DNA of 64,000 bases from Rhodothermales bacterium (GTDB taxonomy: Bacteria; Bacteroidota; Rhodothermia; Rhodothermales; UBA10348). The notes below the pieces were generated by a model. It was not told the origin of the DNA. It saw nothing but the letters and a program-made list of their open reading frames with translations, and searched no databases. Each line of letters begins with the position of its first letter. Positions within the stretch are counted from its first letter, which is position 1. The stretch spans positions 62,001 through 126,000 of the forward strand of contig JANJTM010000059.1 in assembly GCA_024711125.1 (NCBI GenBank), read 5' to 3'. This document shows positions 1 to 7,869 of this stretch, piece after piece. A program made the position numbers and the translations under genes.

Positions 1-634
1 TCCGCTGGGGTTCGGGTCCCGAAAGCAGCGCCAGGACCCGGACGGGCGGCGTGGCGGGCTCGCACGCAACGAGAGGTGACAGCACGCCCACGTACCGGCC
101 CGTCGAGCCGGGAAACGGTCCGGCGAGCGCACCCGTCAATCGCGGGCCGGGGTCGTCCACGACCCAGACCGTGTCGAAGGCGCGTATCCAGCGTCCGAGT
201 ATCGCGTTCGCCGCGCGACGCTGCCATGCGCGGTGCGACTGGATCTCGAACTGGTTGCCCACCAGGATCGAGGGCACGGCGGGCGAAACGAACCCGAACC
301 GGGAGTCCGACACGATGGCGTCGATCCGGCCGGCACGCGCGAGGGAGGCCGCGATCCGGCGCTCGGCCGCGATGGCGCGGGCCACGCGGGGCGCCTGGAT
401 CAGCAGGTCCAGCGTCATGAGGCCCGTGGGATACCGGACGCCGTATGCCGGCAATTCGATCGTTCCGATCGTGGGAAAGGCCCCGCGCAGCAGAGCGAGT
501 GCGGGCCCGGAAGACGCGATCGTCACCTCGACCCCGGCCTCTTCCAGCGCGCGGACGATCCGGACCGACCGGGCCGCATGCCCCAGGCCCCAGTCCAGGA
601 CGGCTACGGCGATACGCGGTGGACGGGTTTTCAC
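1..634 (-). CDS. glycosyltransferase family protein (UDP-glycosyltransferase/MurG-like fold), partial at window edge
   Basis: Absent from the ORF track because of a probable GTG start (634..632). Manual translation is open to the edge: (M)KTRPPRIAVAVLDWGLGHAARSVRIVRALEEAGVEVTIASSGPALALLRGAFPTIGTIELPAYGVRYPTGLMTLDLLIQ...SDSRFGFVSPAVPSILVGNQFEIQ...LALLSGPEPQR. LDWGLGHA and LSGPEPQR are motifs I recognise from Bacteroidota glycosyltransferase-like proteins. Confidence 0.75.
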   Translation of the reverse strand, partial: MKTRPPRIAVAVLDWGLGHAARSVRIVRALEEAGVEVTIASSGPALALLRGAFPTIGTIELPAYGVRYPTGLMTLDLLIQAPRVARAIAAERRIAASLARAGRIDAIVSDSRFGFVSPAVPSILVGNQFEIQSHRAWQRRAANAILGRWIRAFDTVWVVDDPGPRLTGALAGPFPGSTGRYVGVLSPLVACEPATPPVRVLALLSGPEPQR

Positions 635-697
635 GGTTCGGCTTCGGCGGTTGTGCCGCGTATTTTACGGCGTCCCATCCCCATCGAGGTCCCGGTG

Positions 698-1987
698 ATG
701 CGCATCCTGGTCGTCGGCGGCGGCGCCCGTGAGCACGCGATCGTGCACGCCCTGTCCCGTTCCGAACTCCGGCCGGAGATCCTCGCGGCGCCCGGAAACC
801 CGGGAATCGCCTCGCTTGCGCGGTTGGAGGCGGTTCGCGCCGACGACGTCGAAGCGCTCGTCACGCTGGCCGTGGAGCGTTCGGTCGACCTCGTGATCGT
901 GGGACCGGAGGCTCCCCTCGTGCTCGGCCTCGCCGATCGGTTGGAGACCGCCGGGATCGCCGTCTTCGGTCCCACCGCGGCGGCCGCCCGTCTCGAGGGC
1001 AGCAAGGCCTTCGCGAAGGACTTCATGGAGCGTCACGGCATACCGACCGCCGCATACCGCACCTTCACGTCCGACCGCCACGCCGAGGCCGTCGATTTCG
1101 TGCGGAACCATGGCGCTCCGATCGTCATCAAGGCGAGTGGGCTGGCCGCAGGCAAGGGCGCCGTGGTTTGCGAGTCCGTGGACGACGCGCTCCGTGCCGT
1201 CGACGCCATGCTGCTTGACCGGTCGTTCGGCGAAGCGGGGGACTTCGTCGTCGTGGAGTCCTTTCTTCGCGGCGAGGAAGCGAGTCTGTTCGCGGTGTGC
1301 GACGGCGAACGGTACGTGCTGCTCTCGTCGGCCCAGGATCACAAGCGCATCGGCGAAGACGACACCGGCCCCAATACGGGCGGAATGGGAGCCTATGCGC
1401 CGGCGCCGGTCGCGACGGAAACCGTACTCGAGGCCGCACGGCGTCGGGTCATCGAGCCGACGCTGCGTGGCATGCGAGCCGAGGGCGCGCCGTATCGCGG
1501 CGTACTGTACGTCGGGCTCATGATCGACGGGGAGGACATATCGGTCGTCGAGTACAATTGCCGTTTCGGCGACCCCGAGGCGCAGGTGGTCCTTCCGCTC
1601 CTCGCTTCGGACCCGGTCGAGCTGTTTCACCGCGCGGCGACCGGGCGCCTTGCCGGATACGAACCGCGCAACGGGGACGGAGCGGCGGCGTGTGTCGTGC
1701 TCGCGGCCGAGGGCTACCCGGGCCCGGTGTCGAAGGGGCGGCCCATCGCCGGGCTGGGGTCGACGCGTCCGCACGTAGCGGTCTATCACGCGGGCACGGC
1801 GATCGACGGTGAAGGCCGCACCGTGACCTCCGGAGGGCGCGTACTCACGGTCTCGGCGTCCGGTTCGGATCTCGCCGAGGCGCTCGATCGCGCGTACGAG
1901 GGCGTGGCGAACCTCTCCTTCGAGGGCATGCAGTTTCGCCGCGACATCGGTCGGAAGGGGCTGCGAAGGCTCGGCCTGGCTCCGTGA
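698..1987 (+). CDS. purD: phosphoribosylamine--glycine ligase
   Basis: ATG at 698: MRILVVGGGAREHAIVHALS..., GPEAPLVLGLADRL, GPTAAAARLEGSKAFAKDFM, HKRIGEDDTGPNTGGMGAYAP, YNCRFGDPEAQVVLPLL are GARS ATP-grasp signatures. The track ORF (233..1987) is over-extended. Confidence 0.97.
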   Translation: MRILVVGGGAREHAIVHALSRSELRPEILAAPGNPGIASLARLEAVRADDVEALVTLAVERSVDLVIVGPEAPLVLGLADRLETAGIAVFGPTAAAARLEGSKAFAKDFMERHGIPTAAYRTFTSDRHAEAVDFVRNHGAPIVIKASGLAAGKGAVVCESVDDALRAVDAMLLDRSFGEAGDFVVVESFLRGEEASLFAVCDGERYVLLSSAQDHKRIGEDDTGPNTGGMGAYAPAPVATETVLEAARRRVIEPTLRGMRAEGAPYRGVLYVGLMIDGEDISVVEYNCRFGDPEAQVVLPLLASDPVELFHRAATGRLAGYEPRNGDGAAACVVLAAEGYPGPVSKGRPIAGLGSTRPHVAVYHAGTAIDGEGRTVTSGGRVLTVSASGSDLAEALDRAYEGVANLSFEGMQFRRDIGRKGLRRLGLAP

Positions 1988-2910
1988 CGGCCCGCGTCGT
2001 TCCGTCGGTTATCGCCGCGTTCCTGCTCGTCGCGTGCCCGACGGTGCGGGCCGGGGTCGCGGTCGCGGGACCGGACGGCGGAGCGCGCCGCGATACGCTC
2101 ACGTTTCGGCGGATCGCGTCCTTCACCCGCGTGACCGCGCTCGCGGCCGCGCCCCGTGGTGGACTGCTGGTCGCAGACGCTTCCGAGGGCCGGGTCTTCC
2201 GGGTGGACACGTCGGGGGTGAGGACCGGTATCGCCGCCCACGGCGACCGTCTCGCCCCGTCCTGGCTCGATCCCACGAACGGCCTGGTACTGCTCGTCGC
2301 GGATCCGGCTTCGGGTGCCGTGCTTCGTTTCGCCGCGGACGGGCGGTTCCTGGAGTCGCGCCCGGTCGGGCCAGGGGGAACGGGTACCGGCACCCGTTTC
2401 GACCGGAGCGGAGTTTCCATACGGAGTTCCGATTCGGGACGACCGGTGGCCGTCGTCGAAACGGAAGACGGGGGGATGCTCGTGGCCGATGCGGCTTCGG
2501 GAACGGTTCTCCGCTACGACCGGAGGCACCGCCTGCTGCGCCAGGTTCCCGCCCCGGACGCGCCCGGAGACCGCCTGGCGCCGCTCGCGCTGGCGCGCGA
2601 CGGCGGTGGGGTCTGGGTCCTCGACGCCGCGATGCCGCGGATCCTCGTGCTCGACGCGGTGCTCGGCGAAACACGATCGATCCGGTTCGCGCCCGGAGTC
2701 GAACCGGTCTCCATGGTCGCCGGGGAAGACACGGTCTGGGTGCTGGCCCGCGATCGGGTGCTGCGCTTCGGGCTGGACGGAGCGCTCGAGGCCGAATTCG
2801 CCTGGCCGGGACCGGATCGCCCCGTCGCGATCGCCGCGTCAGCGGGGCGCCTGTACATCGCCACCCGCGACGGCCTGTTCGTCGGTCCGTCGCCGGGCGG
2901 CGGGCGCTGA
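1984..2910 (+). CDS. secreted/lipoprotein-like NHL/beta-propeller-type protein
   Basis: GTG start overlapping the purD stop (GTGA). N-terminal hydrophobic signal; repeated GGLLVADASEGRVFRVDTSG / GGMLVADAASGTVLRYDRR / GGVWVLDAAMPRILVLDA blade-like repeats. Confidence 0.7.
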   Translation: MTARVVPSVIAAFLLVACPTVRAGVAVAGPDGGARRDTLTFRRIASFTRVTALAAAPRGGLLVADASEGRVFRVDTSGVRTGIAAHGDRLAPSWLDPTNGLVLLVADPASGAVLRFAADGRFLESRPVGPGGTGTGTRFDRSGVSIRSSDSGRPVAVVETEDGGMLVADAASGTVLRYDRRHRLLRQVPAPDAPGDRLAPLALARDGGGVWVLDAAMPRILVLDAVLGETRSIRFAPGVEPVSMVAGEDTVWVLARDRVLRFGLDGALEAEFAWPGPDRPVAIAASAGRLYIATRDGLFVGPSPGGGR

Positions 2911-2917
2911 CCGCCCG

Positions 2918-4426
2918 TCAGCGTCCCGGGGCCGAGGCGTCGCGGAGCAGCGCTTCCACGGCCGAGGACTTGGCCTCCCGGTCCCGAATCAGGTCGAGCA
3001 ACCGGGGCGGCGCCACGCGTTCCGAACAATCCTCGGCGGCGAGCGGGCACCGCTCGCACGTCACGTTGACCCGCTCGTCGGGCACCGCGGGGTCGTTCCA
3101 GAACCGCACGCTGGACTTGAACGCATCGTCGATGCGGAACCCCAACGTCACGCTCGTGCGCGAACGACCGGGTTGGGCGAGCCTTCGCGCCACCGAGAAA
3201 ACGAAAAAGGTCTCGCCTTCCACCGTGAACCGCGAGCGCTGGGCATGGGCGCGGACCCCGTCGACCTCGGGATTCCGATCCATCTTCTGCAGCAGCCGGA
3301 GGCCGGACCATCGGCGGCAGTAGTGTTCATCGAGCCAGAACCCCTGCGGCAAGGCGATCCGTGACCGGTTGAAGACCTTGCCCAGGTGCAGCGTTCCGCG
3401 CTCGGGATCGTCGTTGACCCGCAGGAAGAAGAACTCCTGGAAGCCGTAGGTGTGGGGCAGGAGCTGTCCGATACGGTACAGCAGCGTTTCGGGGGTCGTG
3501 CGGAACGAATCCAGCAGGGACAGGAACGCCGTCTCGTCCCACGTCGGCGACGCGAACAGATCCGAGATTCGCGCCAGGAGGCGGTTCCGCTCGATCAGCA
3601 CCGCGCCGGCGAAGTACGAGGCCTTGAAGTTGTTGAGCACCTGCTCGAACGACTCCACCTTGAGCCAGGACGACGTCAACGCGCGCTCGACGAGCCCGAG
3701 GCGCCGGTACCCGAGCTCGCGCGCCAGGACGAAGGCGCGCTGACCCGGGAGGAGGCGCGGGTTGAGGTAGAGGCGGGGGCGCGCTCCGTCGGCGTAGACG
3801 GACCGGAACCCGCGCAGCGGCTCGGAGGTGCCGAGCGTGGTCTCGTCGAATTCGTAGTGCCAGCCCCGGACGAGCCGTTCGCGGAGTACGGCCTCGGGAT
3901 CCGCGTCGAGCACCGCGCTGCCGGCCTCACGCCGGAGGGCGTCGGCCTCGGCCTCGATGTCGGCGAAATAGTTGTCGTGCAGCAGCTGGTACGAGCGCAG
4001 GGCGGCGAAGAGGAAGTGCTCCACCCTGACGTCGTACATCTGTCCGATCTCGAGGAACGTGCGGAACAACGCGCCCGCACGGGCCGGATCGCCCGAAAAC
4101 AGGCTGACGAGGTCCTGCGTCTCCAGGCCGAACAGCTCGAACGGGAATTCCGTGAAGAACGGGGACCGGAGGGTCTCGGTCAGCGTGTGCAGCTGGTCGT
4201 CGGCCTGCATCGAGACCAGCTCGTCGAACGGGACCTCGAGCACGCGGCTCAGCGCGAGGAGCTTGTCGGGTTTCGGGTACTTCTTGCCCTTCTCGATCTC
4301 GCTCAGGTACGAGATCGACAGGCCCGAACGGTCGGCGAGGTCCTTCAGCGACAAGAGGCGCTCGAGGCGCAGGTTCCTGAGTTTGAGCCCGAGGATGAGG
4401 CGAAGGTTCTCGGTGCTGACCGGCAT
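2918..4426 (-). CDS. XRE-family transcriptional regulator, ScfR/RamB-like (IrrE-like and C-terminal Cys-containing domains)
   Basis: MPVSTENLRLILGLKLRNLRLERLLSLKDLADRSGLSISYLSEIEKGKKYPKPDKLLALSRVLEVPFDEL is a clear HTH_3; QRAFVLARELGYRRLG resembles an IrrE-like motif; C-terminal VTCERCPLAAEDCSERVAPP. Confidence 0.85.
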   Translation of the reverse strand: MPVSTENLRLILGLKLRNLRLERLLSLKDLADRSGLSISYLSEIEKGKKYPKPDKLLALSRVLEVPFDELVSMQADDQLHTLTETLRSPFFTEFPFELFGLETQDLVSLFSGDPARAGALFRTFLEIGQMYDVRVEHFLFAALRSYQLLHDNYFADIEAEADALRREAGSAVLDADPEAVLRERLVRGWHYEFDETTLGTSEPLRGFRSVYADGARPRLYLNPRLLPGQRAFVLARELGYRRLGLVERALTSSWLKVESFEQVLNNFKASYFAGAVLIERNRLLARISDLFASPTWDETAFLSLLDSFRTTPETLLYRIGQLLPHTYGFQEFFFLRVNDDPERGTLHLGKVFNRSRIALPQGFWLDEHYCRRWSGLRLLQKMDRNPEVDGVRAHAQRSRFTVEGETFFVFSVARRLAQPGRSRTSVTLGFRIDDAFKSSVRFWNDPAVPDERVNVTCERCPLAAEDCSERVAPPRLLDLIRDREAKSSAVEALLRDASAPGR

Positions 4427-4517
4427 CGGTTTCGCTCGTTCGCTGTCGGCGAATGATACGCTCCGGGGCGGGTCCCTCCAACGCGGTCGTACCTTCCGCG
4501 CGATCCCCGTTACCCGC

Positions 4518-5786
4518 ATGGCCCTGGCAGCACTGACCGAGACCCACGACCTTCCCGCGGGACCCGTGCTCCTTTGCCGTCTCGGAGCGCCGGACGTCGT
4601 TTCGATGGCCGGTTCCGTGGACCTTGCCCCGGACTTCGCCGCCGACGAGGATATCGTCGCGTCGGTGGCCGCCGCCCTGCTCGACAAGGGCACGCGGACC
4701 CGTGACCGGTTCGCCGTGGCGACCGTGCTCGAGGAACGCGGCGCCCGCGTGGCGTATTCGATGGGCGTGACCCGCCTGGAGTTCTCGGCCCGGTGCCTGG
4801 CCAGGGACGTGGAAGCGGTCGTCGACGCGATGATCGAACCGCTCTGCGCACCGTTGTTCGACCCGGACGAACTCGTCAAGGTCGTGCGCAGGATGCGCGG
4901 CGCGCTCGCGCGCGCGGCCACGGATCCCGCGGAACTCGCCGCCTCGGCGCTGGCCCGACGGCTGTTCCCTCCGGATCACCCGGGGTATGTGCGCACCCCG
5001 GCCGACGAAGAGGAGCTGCTGGTAGCCGTCAACCGGGACGGGGTAGCGGAATACCACGCGCGGTCGTTTCGCGGGCGCCGCGTGCGGTTCGCGGCGGCGG
5101 GGGACGTGCCCGTCGAGCGCATGCTCGCCGCTCTCGGGCAGGCGTTCGCGTCCTGGACGGCCGGCGGGGAATGCGGACGCGAATACCGGGATCCCGGTCC
5201 CGTCGTCCCCGGGTACGACCGCATCCCCGTGGCCGACCGGCCCAACCTGGAGGTCCGGCTGGGTCACGCGGTGTCCCTGCGGCGCGCCGATCCGGACTTC
5301 GAGCCGCTGGTCCTGGCGCTCTTCGCGCTCGGTGGCAATTTCTCGTCGCGCCTCATGTCGCGCATCCGGGACGAACAGGGACTCACCTACGGCATCCATT
5401 CGTCGCTCCGCGGCATCGACGTGGCGCACGGTGGCTCCTGGCGAACGGCCGTCACCCTCTCGGCCGATCGCCTGGACGAGGGTCTGGACGCGACACGGTC
5501 GGAACTGGAACGATTCGTTCGTGACGGGCTGACCGAATCGGAGGTGCGCGGCGCCGCGGAAACGCTCGCCGGGCAGCACGCGGTGGCGCTCGCCACGACC
5601 CACGACGTCGCAGACCGGTTACTGACGGCGCTGGAAAGGGGAGAGCCCGTCGAACGCATCGACGGGTACCCCGGGCGGATGCGTGCCATGGACCGCGACC
5701 GCGTGAACGCCGCCATAGGAACGTGGCTCGATCCGGGTGCCCTGTCCACCGCCGTAGCCGGCACGCTCGTCCGGACGGGGATCTGA
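4518..5786 (+). CDS. M16 family peptidase homologue (probably non-catalytic)
   Basis: MALAALTETHDLPAGPVLL...; GGNFSSRLMSRIRDEQGLTYGIHSSLRG is the M16 C-domain signature. No HxxEH zinc motif found. Confidence 0.85.
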   Translation: MALAALTETHDLPAGPVLLCRLGAPDVVSMAGSVDLAPDFAADEDIVASVAAALLDKGTRTRDRFAVATVLEERGARVAYSMGVTRLEFSARCLARDVEAVVDAMIEPLCAPLFDPDELVKVVRRMRGALARAATDPAELAASALARRLFPPDHPGYVRTPADEEELLVAVNRDGVAEYHARSFRGRRVRFAAAGDVPVERMLAALGQAFASWTAGGECGREYRDPGPVVPGYDRIPVADRPNLEVRLGHAVSLRRADPDFEPLVLALFALGGNFSSRLMSRIRDEQGLTYGIHSSLRGIDVAHGGSWRTAVTLSADRLDEGLDATRSELERFVRDGLTESEVRGAAETLAGQHAVALATTHDVADRLLTALERGEPVERIDGYPGRMRAMDRDRVNAAIGTWLDPGALSTAVAGTLVRTGI

Positions 5787-5793
5787 CCGCGTC

Positions 5794-5985
5794 TCAGTCC
5801 TGCGGGATGACGAACATCAGGATGATGTAGAGCAGGAGGCCCGGGAAACCCGCCGACAGCAGGCTGAGCAGGACGTAGCCTACGCGGACCACGGTCGGGT
5901 CCACATCGAAAAAGTCGGCGATCCCGGCGCAGACGCCGCCGATCATGCGGCCGTCCCGCGGTCTCATGAGCGAAGTCCCAGGCAT
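5794..5985 (-). CDS. PspC-domain small membrane protein
   Basis: 63 aa: RDGRMIGGVCAGIADFFDVDPTVVRVGYVLLSLLSAGFPGLLLYIILMFVIPQD is a full PspC domain. Confidence 0.92.
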   Translation of the reverse strand: MPGTSLMRPRDGRMIGGVCAGIADFFDVDPTVVRVGYVLLSLLSAGFPGLLLYIILMFVIPQD

Positions 5986-5986
5986 G

Positions 5987-6616
5987 TCAGCTGTCGCGGA
6001 TGATGGTGATTCGGTCTTCCAGGGTCGGCTTGTCGGCGTTGGGCATGACGAAGGACAGGACCAGGTACGCGATCAGGAACGTTCCCTGGGATGCGATGGT
6101 GCCGATCACGAACGCTATGCGCACGAGCGTCGGATCGATGCCGAAGTATTCGGCGATGCCCCCGGCAACCCCGGCGATCTTCTTGTCGGCGGTCTTCTGC
6201 AGCCGGCGGCCCCGCGACTTGCCGGACGCAACTTTGCCGGCCGGGGTCGTCTTGGCCGCGAACTGCTGTTTGCGACGCTCCTTCCGGGTCCGGCGCGAGG
6301 GCTTCCATCCGAGTACGCCGAATCCCAGCAGGATGATCAGGACGCCGGCGAGCCAGGGCAGCATGGAGGCCAGCACGCTGAGGTTCAGACCGGTCAGCAG
6401 GCCGAGTTGCTGGAAGATGTAGGCCACGCCCACGACGATGAGGGTCATGCCCGCCATCGTCGGCAGGTTGAACGCTCCCCGGGACTCGGTTTTCTCCTCC
6501 TCCTCGAAGAGCATGTCCTCGATCTCTTCGTCCGACATGGTCTCCAGCTCCAGGTGCTCCTCGTCGTACAGGTTGGTGCGCGAGGTGTCGGTGCCGGTTC
6601 GGGTACGGGTGGACAT
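5987..6616 (-). CDS. PspC-domain membrane protein with acidic N-terminus and additional TM helices
   Basis: C-terminal KKIAGVAGGIAEYFGIDPTLVRIAFVIGTIASQGTFLIAYLVLSFVMP; N-terminal acidic stretch then two TM helices. Confidence 0.9.
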   Translation of the reverse strand: MSTRTRTGTDTSRTNLYDEEHLELETMSDEEIEDMLFEEEEKTESRGAFNLPTMAGMTLIVVGVAYIFQQLGLLTGLNLSVLASMLPWLAGVLIILLGFGVLGWKPSRRTRKERRKQQFAAKTTPAGKVASGKSRGRRLQKTADKKIAGVAGGIAEYFGIDPTLVRIAFVIGTIASQGTFLIAYLVLSFVMPNADKPTLEDRITIIRDS

Positions 6617-6663
6617 GGGCTGAAGGCGTGTCGATCGATGATACGTGCCCGCACGGGGGCGGG

Positions 6664-7251
6664 TTACGCGTTCGTGCCGACGCGGACGATGCGCCGCTCG
6701 GTCACGATCAACGTCACCGGGCGATCATGCGTTTCGGTCGGAAGGGAATCTACGAGGCAGCCGTCGAAAATGGGGCATATCGCGAACGCCGGGTGGGCGG
6801 CCAGCCGGCGGTCGTAGTACCCGGCGCCCCACCCGAGGCGAATGCCCCTGGAATCGACGCCCAGGGCCGGAACGAGCAGAACGTCGTCATCCTTCGGCTC
6901 GAGGAACGGGGACGATGCGTCCGGGTGACGCGTTCCGAACGGACCGGCCGCGAGACGGTCCTCGCCGTCGAACCGTCGGAAGCGCAGGATCCGGTCGTCG
7001 CGGTCACGGGATACGACGGGGAGGCCCACCGTGACGCCGCGTCGGGTCAGCGTGACGAGCAGCGGTCGCACATCGACCTCGAAACGTTCCGGCATGGACC
7101 AGAAGCCGAGCACCGTCCGGGCCGAGCGCATCTCGGGAAGGGAGGCGGCCGCGTCGGAAATGCGCAGGGAGGCGCGGGCACGCGCCGACGGGTCCCACCC
7201 GGCCCGGGCCGCGAGCAGTCGCTCTCTCCACTGGCGCTTTTCATCCTGCAT
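6664..7251 (-). CDS. 5-formyltetrahydrofolate cyclo-ligase
   Basis: MQDEKRQWRERLLAARAGW...; LLVPALGVDSRGIRLGWGAGYYDRRLA is the 5-FTHF cyclo-ligase signature. Confidence 0.93.
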   Translation of the reverse strand: MQDEKRQWRERLLAARAGWDPSARARASLRISDAAASLPEMRSARTVLGFWSMPERFEVDVRPLLVTLTRRGVTVGLPVVSRDRDDRILRFRRFDGEDRLAAGPFGTRHPDASSPFLEPKDDDVLLVPALGVDSRGIRLGWGAGYYDRRLAAHPAFAICPIFDGCLVDSLPTETHDRPVTLIVTERRIVRVGTNA

Positions 7252-7328
7252 GACGGGGTCGGGATCGCGGGAGGGGGGCAAACGGTTCGTCGTCCGATGC
7301 AAACCCGTCCCTCCGAATCCGTATACCC

Positions 7329-7700
7329 ATGCCCACCGAAGAAGATCGCCTCTCGGCATTCGACGCGTATCGCACGCGCATGAACCGGCGCATTCTCGAA
7401 GAGAAGAATCACCTCGGCATCAAGCGGTTCTTCGCGCTGGACGGCGCGGCATACCGCGACGGCGCGCTCGACGCCCGCACCAAGGAACTGCTCGGCCTCG
7501 TGGCCTCGGCGGTGCTGCGGTGCAACGACTGCATCGACTACCACCTCGGCCGATGCGTCGAGGCCGGCTACTCGGACGACGAACTGGACGACGCGCTCAA
7601 CGTGGCGCTCGTCGTCGGGGGATCGATCGTGATCCCGCACCTGAGGCACGCCGTCGAGACCGTGGACCTGCTTCGGGCGCGTGAAAAAAGTGTTGATTAG
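7329..7700 (+). CDS. carboxymuconolactone decarboxylase (AhpD-like) family protein
   Basis: DARTKELLGLVASAVLRCNDCIDYHLGRCVEAGYSDDELDDALNVALVVGGSIVIPHLRHAV; CxxC plus His of the CMD family. Confidence 0.88.
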   Translation: MPTEEDRLSAFDAYRTRMNRRILEEKNHLGIKRFFALDGAAYRDGALDARTKELLGLVASAVLRCNDCIDYHLGRCVEAGYSDDELDDALNVALVVGGSIVIPHLRHAVETVDLLRAREKSVD

Positions 7701-7752
7701 CCCCGGGGAGTCGCAACGGGCCGGGGCCAGGGGTCGGGCCGAGGTGTCGGCC

Positions 7753-7784
7753 GTTGTTCGTAAGTGCAAAAATTGCTACTTTTT
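7753..7784 (+). promoter_or_regulatory. candidate Bacteroidota-type promoter upstream of ffh
   Basis: GTTG (7753-7756), N20, TACTTTTT (7777-7784) approximates -33 TTTG / -7 TAnnTTTG, in an AT-rich patch ahead of ffh. Confidence 0.45.
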
Positions 7785-7869
7785 CCTGTCTGTACCCAAC
7801 CGCTGTTAATCCGTATCGGCCCGGTCGCCCCGCGACGCCGATCCCCGTTCCGCCCCGGTCCGTCCCCCC

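Noticed and set aside
661-668. TATTTTAC near the purD start as a -7 element
   Set aside because: No matching TTTG/TTG element at about 20 bp; similar partial TATYTT motifs at 13059, 26221 and 32124 were likewise not called.
7701-7760. Possible 4.5S/SRP RNA upstream of ffh
   Set aside because: GC-rich segment but no GGAA tetraloop or symmetric-loop motif of the SRP helix-8 region found.
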